This document shows positions 1 through 6,644 of a DNA stretch of 8,301 nt, piece after piece. Position 1 is the first letter of the stretch. Each line of letters begins with the position of its first letter. Below the pieces are notes generated by a model. That model did not search any database and was not told the DNA's origin. It was given only the letters and a program-made list of their open reading frames with translations. A program made the position numbers and the translations under genes. The stretch comes from G963676205 sp964342525 (lineage in GTDB: Bacteria > Campylobacterota > Campylobacteria > Campylobacterales > Arcobacteraceae): assembly GCA_964342525.1 (NCBI GenBank), contig CAYFGQ010000110.1:1-8301 (forward strand). Direction: 5' to 3'.

Positions 1-741
1 TTGTAAAATAAGATTTTCTACAAGTTTATTTTTTATTAGGTTTTTATTTATACCAAAATTGTCTTTGTAAAAATGGCTAAACGTATTATACTCTGTTTCA
101 AAAGTATTAAGAACATCTCTTAAATAGTATTCCTCTGCAATTAAATTACCTTCTAGTTTTGCCAATGAAGCTTGCGTGATTTGTTTATATGCTTTATATT
201 TTATTTGCATATTTGGTCCAGAATAAGTCCATAAGTTATATGCTATTTGATTTCGGGTATAGGATTCTTCTTTTTCTCCAATTTCTGCATATAAAAAAGA
301 TAATACTGAATTATATCTTGCTTTCGCAACTGCTGATCCACTTTTAGGGATACGCCATTCCACATCTTTTAAGTAATTTGTGATTTTTAAATAATCACCT
401 AAAGTAAAATAATCTGAAGCAAGATTTAATGGTCTATCTGTAAAGGAATAAGTATCTTTAGTTTTTTCTAATTGAATAATTGATTCACTTAATTCTATAT
501 TTCTAAGCTTATTTCTTTCTTGGCAATTTATATGTTTATTTGTTTCATTTATTGTACCAAGTGTATATATAGCTTTTATATCATCAATAGTTCTATATGG
601 TGGAGTATAACTTGAGGTTTTAAACTTTAAAGTATGCTCTTTAGCTTCTTCTAAAGACATGGTCTGAAGTGAACTAACACCACAACCACTAATAAATATT
701 CCAATAGTAAGTATTGATAAAGATTTAAAAAATAAAGACAT
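1..741 (-). CDS. Predicted lipoprotein, helical/TPR-like, C-terminus outside window
   Basis: An uninterrupted frame of 247 codons runs from the ATG at 739-741 to the left edge, so the C-terminus is missing. The N-terminus (MSLFFKSLSILTIGIFISGC) is a lipoprotein signal peptide: a lysine at residue 6, a hydrophobic core and a lipobox I-S-G-C with the lipidated cysteine at residue 20. The +2 residue is Gly, so retention or export is not decided by a +2 Asp. After Cys20 the chain is hydrophilic. Residues of about 150-225 look like amphipathic helix pairs rich in Ala, Tyr and Leu (for example ARYNSVLSFLYAEIGEKEES), which recalls TPR-type repeats, though I cannot assign a family. The start is supported by AGGGG at 748-752 six bases upstream. 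It is separated from sodB by a terminator, so it is probably its own transcription unit. The lipoprotein call is firm and the function unknown. Confidence 0.82.
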   Translation of the reverse strand, partial: MSLFFKSLSILTIGIFISGCGVSSLQTMSLEEAKEHTLKFKTSSYTPPYRTIDDIKAIYTLGTINETNKHINCQERNKLRNIELSESIIQLEKTKDTYSFTDRPLNLASDYFTLGDYLKITNYLKDVEWRIPKSGSAVAKARYNSVLSFLYAEIGEKEESYTRNQIAYNLWTYSGPNMQIKYKAYKQITQASLAKLEGNLIAEEYYLRDVLNTFETEYNTFSHFYKDNFGINKNLIKNKLVENLILQ

Positions 742-810
742 ATCTTTCCCCTATGATTTTAATAGAAGCATATTAACATAAAAAAATTAATTATTTAGTT
801 GTATATGTAT

Positions 811-841
811 AAAAGACAAAGGGGATTAACCTTTATCTTTT
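811..841 (-). terminator. Rho-independent terminator downstream of sodB
   Basis: The arm aaaagacaaagg (811-822) pairs with cctttatctttt (830-841) around a 7-base loop. In minus-strand RNA all 12 positions pair, one of them as G-U, and the hairpin ends in a U-rich tract (GUCUUUU). It lies 20 bp beyond the sodB stop and upstream of the lipoprotein start, so it ends sodB transcription. In plus-strand RNA the same position is a C-A mismatch, which favours the minus orientation. Confidence 0.75.
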
Positions 842-860
842 TGGGATATTTAAATCTTTT

Positions 861-1511
861 TTAGCCGTCAAATTTACCTAAATAATCCTCACCTACATAA
901 TTTAGACTATCAAAATATCCATCCACATTATGTAAAGCTTCAGCTAAATTAATTGAAACAAAATTCCAATTAACAATACCCCACCATTTACTTAGATATT
1001 CAGGTCTAGCATTTCTATAATCAATATAGTATGCATGTTCCCAAACATCACATGTAAGTAAAGGCACTATTCCATCAGATACTGGTGTAGCGGCATTTGA
1101 AGTATTTATAATCTCAAGCTTCCCATCCTTAAGAACTAGCCATGTCCAACCAGATCCAAAGTTTTTAGTGGCAAATGCTATAAATTGTTCCTTAAGCCCT
1201 TCAAGAGAACCAAAGCTTTTATCAATAAGATCACTTAGTTCTAATGAGGGTGATGCATCACCTGATGTAAGACCAAGCCAATAAAAATTGTGATTGAACA
1301 CTTGTGCAGCATTATTAAATATTGGACCATCTGAAGTTTTTATAATATCAATAAGTGATTTATCCTCAAACTCAGTTCCTTCAATAAGTGTATTTAATGT
1401 ATCCACATATTTTTGATGGTGTTTACCATAGTGAAAACTTATTGTTTCCTCTGTGATTATTGGAGCAAGTGCTTTTTCATCATAAGGTAGTTTTATTTTT
1501 TCATGTTTCAT
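861..1511 (-). CDS. sodB: Superoxide dismutase [Fe], SodB
   Basis: This gene encodes the cytoplasmic enzyme that converts superoxide to oxygen and hydrogen peroxide. Its 216 aa are close to the usual Fe/Mn-SOD length. The N-terminal helical domain has SFHYGKHHQKYV, giving metal ligand His27, and FNHNFYW, giving His74. The C-terminal domain has DVWEHAYYIDYRNARPEYL with ligands Asp155 and His159. Gln70 in AAQVFNHNFYW and the FGSGWTWLV segment are typical of the iron rather than the manganese subtype. There is no signal peptide. The start is supported by AAAAGGAT at 1517-1524, five bases upstream. The gene is apparently monocistronic: its own -10 (1536-1541) lies upstream and a hairpin terminator downstream. 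The -10 is overlapped by a perfect palindrome, suggesting repressor control. Cys154, next to ligand Asp155, replaces the Val found in E. coli SodB and is a minor oddity. Confidence 0.97.
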   Translation of the reverse strand: MKHEKIKLPYDEKALAPIITEETISFHYGKHHQKYVDTLNTLIEGTEFEDKSLIDIIKTSDGPIFNNAAQVFNHNFYWLGLTSGDASPSLELSDLIDKSFGSLEGLKEQFIAFATKNFGSGWTWLVLKDGKLEIINTSNAATPVSDGIVPLLTCDVWEHAYYIDYRNARPEYLSKWWGIVNWNFVSINLAEALHNVDGYFDSLNYVGEDYLGKFDG

Positions 1512-1535
1512 CTTTTATCCTTTTAAATATATCTT

Positions 1536-1541
1536 TTTATA
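1536..1541 (-). promoter_or_regulatory. Candidate sodB -10 box (TATAAA)
   Basis: Read on the minus strand, TATAAA lies 24 bp upstream of the sodB ATG, giving a predicted leader of about 18 nt that includes the AAAAGGAT ribosome binding site. A TTGACA exists further upstream (near 1577-1582), but its spacing is too long to be a partner -35. Campylobacterota promoters often lack a -35 hexamer. The position fits well, but no start site has been measured. Confidence 0.5.
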
Positions 1542-1553
1542 CACAGTGTGTAT
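1539..1553. promoter_or_regulatory. Perfect 7-1-7 palindrome, probable operator at sodB promoter
   Basis: ATACACA-G-TGTGTAT is a perfect inverted repeat with a single central base. It shares three bases with the proposed sodB -10 and extends upstream of it, where a dimeric repressor would block RNA polymerase. It does not resemble the AT-only Fur or PerR boxes of the group. The symmetry is seen directly. The operator role and the identity of the regulator are inference. Confidence 0.5.
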
Positions 1554-1733
1554 TCATGTGCTTAAACTTTCTTTTTACTGTCAATATTGTAACAGATGTG
1601 AAAATTTTAAATAATTATAAAATTAATTAGAAGGAAAACTAAAGTTAATAAAAAGAAAGTCCAAAATTAGTGTTACTTTTTGTTATACAACTTATAAATA
1701 TATATTATTAAATGTTACAAATATAAATTTCTG

Positions 1734-1742
1734 TGATATGAT
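1734..1742 (+). promoter_or_regulatory. Extended -10 promoter of the glycosyltransferase
   Basis: TGATATGAT matches the extended -10 consensus TGnTATAAT at all but one position. It lies 33 bp upstream of the ATG at 1776, predicting a leader of roughly 27 nt that contains AAGGAA at 1764-1769. No convincing -35 is seen. The surrounding 1600-1735 stretch is AT-rich and divergent from sodB, so the two promoters are independent. Confidence 0.5.
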
Positions 1743-1775
1743 AAATAAATTATTTTTAATGAAAAGGAATTATTA

Positions 1776-2888
1776 ATGCAAAAATTTTTATATATTACAG
1801 ATCAAAATGAATTTAGTGATAACAGTTTTATCGGTCCATTATTTGAAAAATATCTAACAAACCACTTCCATATCGATATTGTCTATTTTTCAAAGGTAAA
1901 AGATTCCTTTGAGTATAAAGATGATAATAAGATGATAGTACCTAAAGCAGATAAATTAAATGTTTTAAGTATTTTAGAAAAAAATGGTGTAAATCTAAAA
2001 GATTATGCTTTTGTATCAGTTAGAAATGACACAAAGATATTAAAAGAAGTACTTAAAGAGAGATCTACTTATGGTTTTAAAGTAGCATTTAGATTATCTT
2101 TCCCTAAAAGAATAGCTAAACTTCAAATAGACGAAGCAAACAATAAAAAAAGCTTCTTAGATGTGATAAACAATAAAATCCAACTACACCAAGAATCAAG
2201 TTTAATAAATGACTGTGATATATTCTTGCCAACAACAAGAAAAATGAGAGATGATCATTTAAAAGGTGTAAAAACAAGAACCTTCGTGATCCCATCAGCA
2301 ATTGATCCAGAAACTTTAGAGGAAAATGTTCACCATACAGGTGAAGAAAAGAGATTTTTCTACGCTGGTACTTTAGATAAACTAAGAGAATTTGAGACTG
2401 TACTTGATGCTTTTGATGAGATTGAACCAGATAGTTTTAAGATCATGATCTCCACAAAAGATCCAGAGTATGTGGAAGATCTTTTAGCTAAATATACAAA
2501 TCTAGTAGATTGTATAGAGATATATAATCCACAAACAAAAACTGAACTTTTAGAGCTTATAGCAAAAGCTGATATTGGGTTATCATTATTACCAGATATT
2601 GCTCTATTTAACTCTTCTGTACCTGTAAAAGTTATGGATTATTACTCAACAGCGATCCCATGTGTAATGTCCAAAAATGAGACAAATGAAGCAGTATTTG
2701 AAGATACACAAACTGCTTGGATGTGTGACTTTGATAAGGAATCTATAAAAGAGAAAATAGCTGATATCACTTCTTTATCAAAACAAGATGTGATAGATGT
2801 GGGTGTAAATGGTCAAAAAAGACTTTTAGATATTAGAAACTATAAAAGAATCGCTGATGATTTAGCCCATCAGTTAAATATCTTATAA
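1776..2888 (+). CDS. Glycosyltransferase, GT-B fold (GT4/family 1-like)
   Basis: This 370-aa protein is predicted to transfer a sugar from a nucleotide-sugar donor to a surface glycan or another acceptor. The C-terminal Rossmann domain carries the signs of GT-B enzymes: VIPSAID (171-177, matching the usual P-N-G-I/V-D), FFYAGTLDKLREFETVLDAF (194-213, matching Y-x-G-x-L followed by the helix into xxAF) and SSVPVKVMDYYSTAIP (280-295, matching the donor-binding S-x-P-x-K-xx-E-Y-M-A-x-G-x-P). Asp288 stands where most relatives have Glu, a conservative change. The N-terminal 170 residues diverge more, as expected of the acceptor domain. There is no signal peptide or membrane segment, so it is cytosolic or peripheral. 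The start follows AAGGAA (1764-1769) by 6 bases. It stands alone, with no polysaccharide genes beside it, so the acceptor cannot be inferred. The fold is fairly sure and the substrate unknown. Confidence 0.83.
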   Translation: MQKFLYITDQNEFSDNSFIGPLFEKYLTNHFHIDIVYFSKVKDSFEYKDDNKMIVPKADKLNVLSILEKNGVNLKDYAFVSVRNDTKILKEVLKERSTYGFKVAFRLSFPKRIAKLQIDEANNKKSFLDVINNKIQLHQESSLINDCDIFLPTTRKMRDDHLKGVKTRTFVIPSAIDPETLEENVHHTGEEKRFFYAGTLDKLREFETVLDAFDEIEPDSFKIMISTKDPEYVEDLLAKYTNLVDCIEIYNPQTKTELLELIAKADIGLSLLPDIALFNSSVPVKVMDYYSTAIPCVMSKNETNEAVFEDTQTAWMCDFDKESIKEKIADITSLSKQDVIDVGVNGQKRLLDIRNYKRIADDLAHQLNIL

Positions 2889-2890
2889 AA

Positions 2891-2916
2891 TAAAAAAGCA
2901 TTTTTATGCTTTTTTA
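2891..2916. terminator. Bidirectional terminator between convergent genes
   Basis: Arms taaaaaagcat (2891-2901) and atgctttttta (2906-2916) form a perfect 11-bp stem with a TTTT loop and T-runs in both directions. It follows the glycosyltransferase stop by 2 bp. It also contains the last three codons and stop of the helicase (2904-2915 reads K-K-A-stop on the minus strand), so a single element serves both converging units. Confidence 0.85.
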
Positions 2917-4136
2917 TTAGCTGCTGCTTTTTCCCTTAATTTATCTTTTTTACTTTTTCTTTTACCTTTTACTGGTGCTGGACCTTTTTTCTTGATTGGA
3001 GCCTCACCTTTTAACTCAAAGCCTTCTATTTGCTCCCGCTCAAGTTTGATCTCACATCTTTTTTCAATCAACTTAAAATGATCAAAATCTTCAAAATCTA
3101 TAAAAGATATAGCCACACCACTTTTGCCAGCCCTTGCTGTACGCCCTATTCTATGGGTATAATCAGAGGTTGATCTTGGAAGATCATAGTTTATTACACA
3201 AGAGATATCATCTATATCAAGACCACGTGCAGCTATATCTGTGGCAAAAAGTATCTTTACATATCCCTCTTTAAAATCTTCTAGGGTAGCGATTCTTTCT
3301 TCTTGATCTAAATCCCCATGGAAAGATTCCCCATCAAAACCATATTTTCTAAATTTAGCAGCTATATTTTCTGTAGCTCTTTTACTTGCCATAAATACTA
3401 ATACACTTTTAAATTTATTATCTTTTATAAGTTTACGTAAAAGAGCACTTCGATTCTCTTTATTTACCTCTATAACCCTTTGATTTATAGTATCTACTGT
3501 TTGGTTTTGATCCTCTATCTCTACCTTTGTATACTCTTTTGATACTTTAGAGATGATATCAAGAACCTTTTGTGGGTAAGTGGCTGAAAACATAAGATTT
3601 TGACGTTTAGCTGGGATTTGATCTAAAATAGAGTTTAATTCCTCTTCAAATCCAAAATTTAACATCTTATCCGCTTCATCTAAAACAAAATATTTTAGAT
3701 GTGATAAATTCATCTGCTTTTTTGTAAATATATCAAGAAGTCTACCAGAAGTTGCCACAACAACATCACAACCTTGTTGGATATCATATAATTGATCCCC
3801 TATCCCTTTTCCACCTATTAAAGATACCACCTTTAGCTTTTCATCAAAAAGTTCAAAATTTTTTGAGACTTGAAGGGTAAGTTCCCTTGTAGGTGTTAAG
3901 ATAAGTGCTTTTATTTTAGCTTTACCCTCACCTTTTGTAGTTTGTATATGGTTTATAATAGGAAGTACAAAAGAAGCAGTTTTACCACTCCCTGTTTGTG
4001 CTTTTGCTACTATATCTTTACCTTCTATCACAAGCGGTATTGTTTTTTCTTGGATAGGAGTTGGTTTTTTATATCCATTTTTATCTATATTTTTTTGTAT
4101 AGAATCTGATAGATCAAAATCTAAAAAGGTGGTCAT
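2904..4136 (-). CDS. DEAD-box ATP-dependent RNA helicase (RhlE-like)
   Basis: This 410-aa protein is predicted to unwind or remodel RNA using ATP, as in ribosome assembly, mRNA decay or cold adaptation. The canonical motifs appear in order: Q motif GYKKPTPIQ (21-29), Walker A AQTGSGKT (46-53), Ia PTRELTLQ (82-89), Ib TSGRLLD (129-135), DEAD (153-156), SAT (184-186), IV around VLVFMASK (245-252), V ATDIAARGLDI (298-308) and VI HRIGRTARAG (328-337). After the second RecA domain comes a lysine-rich tail (about 379-410: KKKGP, KGKRKSKKDK), which is likely to bind RNA non-specifically. There is no DbpA-type 23S rRNA-binding domain, so RhlE-like fits better than DbpA or DeaD; the exact subgroup is uncertain. 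Its ATG overlaps the truD stop (ATGA, 4133-4136), indicating translational coupling. The gene ends inside a bidirectional terminator. Confidence 0.95.
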   Translation of the reverse strand: MTTFLDFDLSDSIQKNIDKNGYKKPTPIQEKTIPLVIEGKDIVAKAQTGSGKTASFVLPIINHIQTTKGEGKAKIKALILTPTRELTLQVSKNFELFDEKLKVVSLIGGKGIGDQLYDIQQGCDVVVATSGRLLDIFTKKQMNLSHLKYFVLDEADKMLNFGFEEELNSILDQIPAKRQNLMFSATYPQKVLDIISKVSKEYTKVEIEDQNQTVDTINQRVIEVNKENRSALLRKLIKDNKFKSVLVFMASKRATENIAAKFRKYGFDGESFHGDLDQEERIATLEDFKEGYVKILFATDIAARGLDIDDISCVINYDLPRSTSDYTHRIGRTARAGKSGVAISFIDFEDFDHFKLIEKRCEIKLEREQIEGFELKGEAPIKKKGPAPVKGKRKSKKDKLREKAAANKKA

Positions 4137-5089
4137 TTTTTTATCTCTATCATTTTATTTGCTAAAGATTCAATAAATACTGTAGCATATGAACTTTTTG
4201 GTAATTCAAACTCCAATTGCATTTGATTCTTTTCAGCTATATATTTATTTTTGATATTTTGAGGGTATACCCAAGCATCACGTCTTGAGCCTTTTTGATG
4301 TAAAAACTCATCATCAAACCTTTTCTCAATAGTCCTAGCTTTATCTTTTGCTCTTATAATTTTACGCCCTGGAAGAAGCCCTGTGATAGTTTTTCTATCC
4401 TCCAAAGATAAGATATCCCCTTCTAGTTGTTCTAGTTTATTTAGACCTTGCTCTTTACTTAGCTCTATTCTTTTATAAAGCCATGAGTTAAAAAAGTAGC
4501 TTTGGTATGTGGATACTAAAAGGTTCTCTACCTTTTTATCAGAAAAATGATCTTCCCCATAAGCAACTCTTTTTGCTTTTTCAAAGTTCATATCCCTACC
4601 AAACCTTTGGTATCCAAAATAATTAGCCATACCATGTTTTTGTATCTTAGAGATATTTTGATATATCACATGTACTGATTTTGGATCGATATCTTTTAGG
4701 GTGATTTTAAATCTATTCCCTTTTAAATCACCTAGTTTTATTTTTTGATCATCTTTATAGGTTTCAAGTATTTTTATATTTTTTGAATTTATAGCCTCAT
4801 AGCCCCTACTTTTATTTAGTGGGATACTTATATATTGAGTTGTAGTTGCATATTTATCTTTTAATCCAGCATAACCAATTAAATTCTCAGGGATATTTAA
4901 CTCTTTTGAAATAGTATAAATCAACTCCATAGTTGATAAATACTCTTTTTGTATTTTCATAATAAAAAAGTTTCCCTTATCTTTAAATTTACGTGAGGCT
5001 AACTCTTCAACTATAAAATCAAATTTATTTTGTGTAAATTTAAAATTTAAAGGTTTGTGGGTGTTTAGGTATAGTCTATCTGATCTCAT
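4133..5089 (-). CDS. truD: tRNA pseudouridine(13) synthase TruD
   Basis: TruD isomerises uridine 13 of certain tRNAs to pseudouridine. Diagnostic motifs are the N-terminal FDFIVEE (23-29, the usual DF-x-V-x-E), the catalytic GYAGLKDKYATTTQ (72-85) with nucleophile Asp78, and NYFGYQRFGRD (156-166). At 318 aa it is somewhat shorter than E. coli TruD (about 349 aa), and the loss appears to lie in the middle insertion (TRUD) domain rather than the catalytic core. The start is chosen because the DF-x-V-x-E motif needs an upstream N-terminus and because AAAGAGA lies just before the ATG. The next in-frame Met (44) would delete that motif. It lies 48 bp downstream of the signalling gene and overlaps the helicase by 4 bp. 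Pairing with an RNA helicase suggests shared use in RNA metabolism. Confidence 0.95.
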   Translation of the reverse strand: MRSDRLYLNTHKPLNFKFTQNKFDFIVEELASRKFKDKGNFFIMKIQKEYLSTMELIYTISKELNIPENLIGYAGLKDKYATTTQYISIPLNKSRGYEAINSKNIKILETYKDDQKIKLGDLKGNRFKITLKDIDPKSVHVIYQNISKIQKHGMANYFGYQRFGRDMNFEKAKRVAYGEDHFSDKKVENLLVSTYQSYFFNSWLYKRIELSKEQGLNKLEQLEGDILSLEDRKTITGLLPGRKIIRAKDKARTIEKRFDDEFLHQKGSRRDAWVYPQNIKNKYIAEKNQMQLEFELPKSSYATVFIESLANKMIEIKK

Positions 5090-5112
5090 TTATCTCTTTT
5101 TATTTTTTTGAA

Positions 5113-5118
5113 ATCATA
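5113..5118 (-). promoter_or_regulatory. Candidate internal -10 for truD-helicase
   Basis: On the minus strand TATGAT (preceded by TTATAG) lies 24 bp before the truD ATG, in the 48-bp gap after the HD-GYP gene. It would allow truD and the helicase to be expressed separately from the upstream regulator. The gap shows no terminator, so read-through from the regulator is equally possible. This is a weak call because such hexamers are common in AT-rich DNA. Confidence 0.3.
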
Positions 5119-5137
5119 CTATAACTTAGCTTTACTC

Positions 5138-6523
5138 CTATGAGTTAAATTCATCTTTATAGGTTTCTCTAATCTCTAAAAATTGATCAATATTATCTAA
5201 AAATATATCTACCAATTTTGGATCAAAGTATTTTCCTGATTCCTCTTTTAGGTAGTCTAAGATTCTATCCAACTCCCATGCATCCTTATAACACCTTTGA
5301 CTTCCTAGGGCATCAAATACATCTGCTAAAGCAGTGATTCTTCCATAAATATGAATATCTTCACCCTCTAAATGATTTGGATATCCATTCCCATCCCACC
5401 TTTCGTGGTGTTCTAGGGCTATAGTTGCTGCTGCTTTCATTAATGGACGATCAGAATGATTTAACATCTCATATCCTATTTTTGCATGACTTTTCATCAC
5501 CTCAAACTCTTCAATAGTTAATTTTCCTGGTTTATTTAATATACTATCAGGGATAGCAACCTTACCAATATCATGCATAGGACTTGCATCTTTTAAAAGT
5601 TTTGCTTCTTTTTCATCTAGTCCAAATATTTTTGCAAATAGATATGAATACTCAGCTACCCTTCTAACATGATTTCCTGTCTCCCTTGATCTACTCTCTC
5701 CTATGGAACCTAAAGTAAAGATTACCTCTTTTTGAGCACCTTCTATCTCTTCATTTAGTTTATGTATATTTGTAACATCATGTCTTACACTTATATACTC
5801 TTTTATCTCCCCATGTACGTCAAATATAGGCATCACTGTACTATCTACTATATAGAAGCTTCCATCTTTATGGCGGTTTTTAACTTCCCCTCTCCATACT
5901 TGTTTGTTTTTTACAGTTTTCCATAAATCTCTAAATGCACTTGAAGGCATATCTTCATGCCTTACTATATTGTGGTGTTTTCCTATGAGTTCCTCTTTTG
6001 TATATCCACTAGTTTGCTCAAACTTTTTATTTACATAAGTGATTTTTCCCTTAGGATCAGTTTTTGAGATGATATCACTCTCATCAACAATTCTTTTATA
6101 TTGTTCAAGTAGAGTTTTATTTTCATCTAGTTTTCTTTTTAAATTTTTATATAGACCTATATGGGTTTTTACCCTTGATTGTAATTCTATTGGATTGTAT
6201 GGTTTAGTAATATAATCAGCAGCACCCAATTCAAAACCTTTTTGAATACTCTCAAGGTCATCTGCAGAGGTATTAAAAATAATAGGAATATCTTGATATT
6301 TAGAATTACTCTTTACTCTTTTTGCAACTTCAAAACCATCAACTTCAGGCATAAATATATCTAGTAAGATAAGATCAGGATTGAGATCATCTTCGATCAT
6401 CTCTACAGCTTTTTTCCCATCTTTTGCAATTGAAATAGTATAATTATTTTTTAGTATTTCAACTAACACTCGAATATTTTCTGTAGAATCATCAACGATA
6501 AAAACTTTTTTCTTATTTTCCAT
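5138..6523 (-). CDS. Response regulator: REC - Aer-type PAS - HD-GYP c-di-GMP phosphodiesterase
   Basis: This 461-aa signalling protein is predicted to degrade cyclic di-GMP. The receiver domain (about 5-122) has the acidic pair Asp11/Asp12, phospho-acceptor Asp55 (LLDIFMP), Thr85 and Lys107 (TKP). A charged, probably coiled-coil linker (124-142) leads to a PAS domain (about 143-252) with ITYVNKKF, SGYTKEELIGKHHNIVRHED and VWRGEVKNRHKDGSFY. This is the pattern of the Aer aerotaxis receptor PAS, including the Arg-His pair 187/188, Asp190 and Trp209, so FAD binding is plausible. The HD-GYP domain (about 265-450) has the HD pair 316/317 in MHDIGK, then HHERWDGNGYP (371-381), which is complete and likely active. 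No transmembrane segment is present. No histidine kinase is nearby, so the phosphodonor is unknown. The start fits the REC N-terminus, but the ribosome binding site (TTAGG, about 10 bases upstream) is weak. Output is presumably motility, biofilm or attachment. Confidence 0.93.
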   Translation of the reverse strand: MENKKKVFIVDDSTENIRVLVEILKNNYTISIAKDGKKAVEMIEDDLNPDLILLDIFMPEVDGFEVAKRVKSNSKYQDIPIIFNTSADDLESIQKGFELGAADYITKPYNPIELQSRVKTHIGLYKNLKRKLDENKTLLEQYKRIVDESDIISKTDPKGKITYVNKKFEQTSGYTKEELIGKHHNIVRHEDMPSSAFRDLWKTVKNKQVWRGEVKNRHKDGSFYIVDSTVMPIFDVHGEIKEYISVRHDVTNIHKLNEEIEGAQKEVIFTLGSIGESRSRETGNHVRRVAEYSYLFAKIFGLDEKEAKLLKDASPMHDIGKVAIPDSILNKPGKLTIEEFEVMKSHAKIGYEMLNHSDRPLMKAAATIALEHHERWDGNGYPNHLEGEDIHIYGRITALADVFDALGSQRCYKDAWELDRILDYLKEESGKYFDPKLVDIFLDNIDQFLEIRETYKDEFNS

Positions 6524-6563
6524 TCCATAACCTAAGTTTATTAATTTAGTTAAGTATATATTT

Positions 6564-6579
6564 ATTCTACTTATTAAGT
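6564..6579 (-). promoter_or_regulatory. Candidate promoter of the HD-GYP gene with small palindrome
   Basis: On the minus strand TAGAAT (6564-6569), one mismatch from TATAAT, lies 40 bp before the ATG and predicts a leader of about 34 nt. Immediately upstream and touching it is the 5-1-5 palindrome ACTTA-T-TAAGT (6569-6579), which could be a regulator site or chance in such AT-rich sequence. No -35 is evident. It would drive the regulator and, by read-through, truD and the helicase. Confidence 0.4.
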
Positions 6580-6644
6580 TATTAAATTTTCAAAAAGACT
6601 ATTTTATAGGTTTTGTTGTTAATTATTTTACAATTTTATTACTC

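Noticed and set aside
1566..1660. 11-bp inverted repeat (actttcttttt at 1566-1576, aaaaagaaagt at 1650-1660) in the divergent gap
   Set aside because: The arms are 73 bp apart and purine/pyrimidine-biased. This is plausible by chance in AT-rich DNA, and there is no tie to either promoter.
2116..2301. 61-codon open frame on the minus strand
   Set aside because: It lies fully antisense to the glycosyltransferase, has no ribosome binding site and has a low-complexity Leu/Phe-rich product typical of a shadow frame.
6591..6615. Hairpin after the 228-aa gene (caaaa...ttttg with inner ctat/atag)
   Set aside because: Only 4 + 5 AT-rich pairs separated by an internal loop, and the T-run is used inside the stem. 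Too weak to call a terminator.
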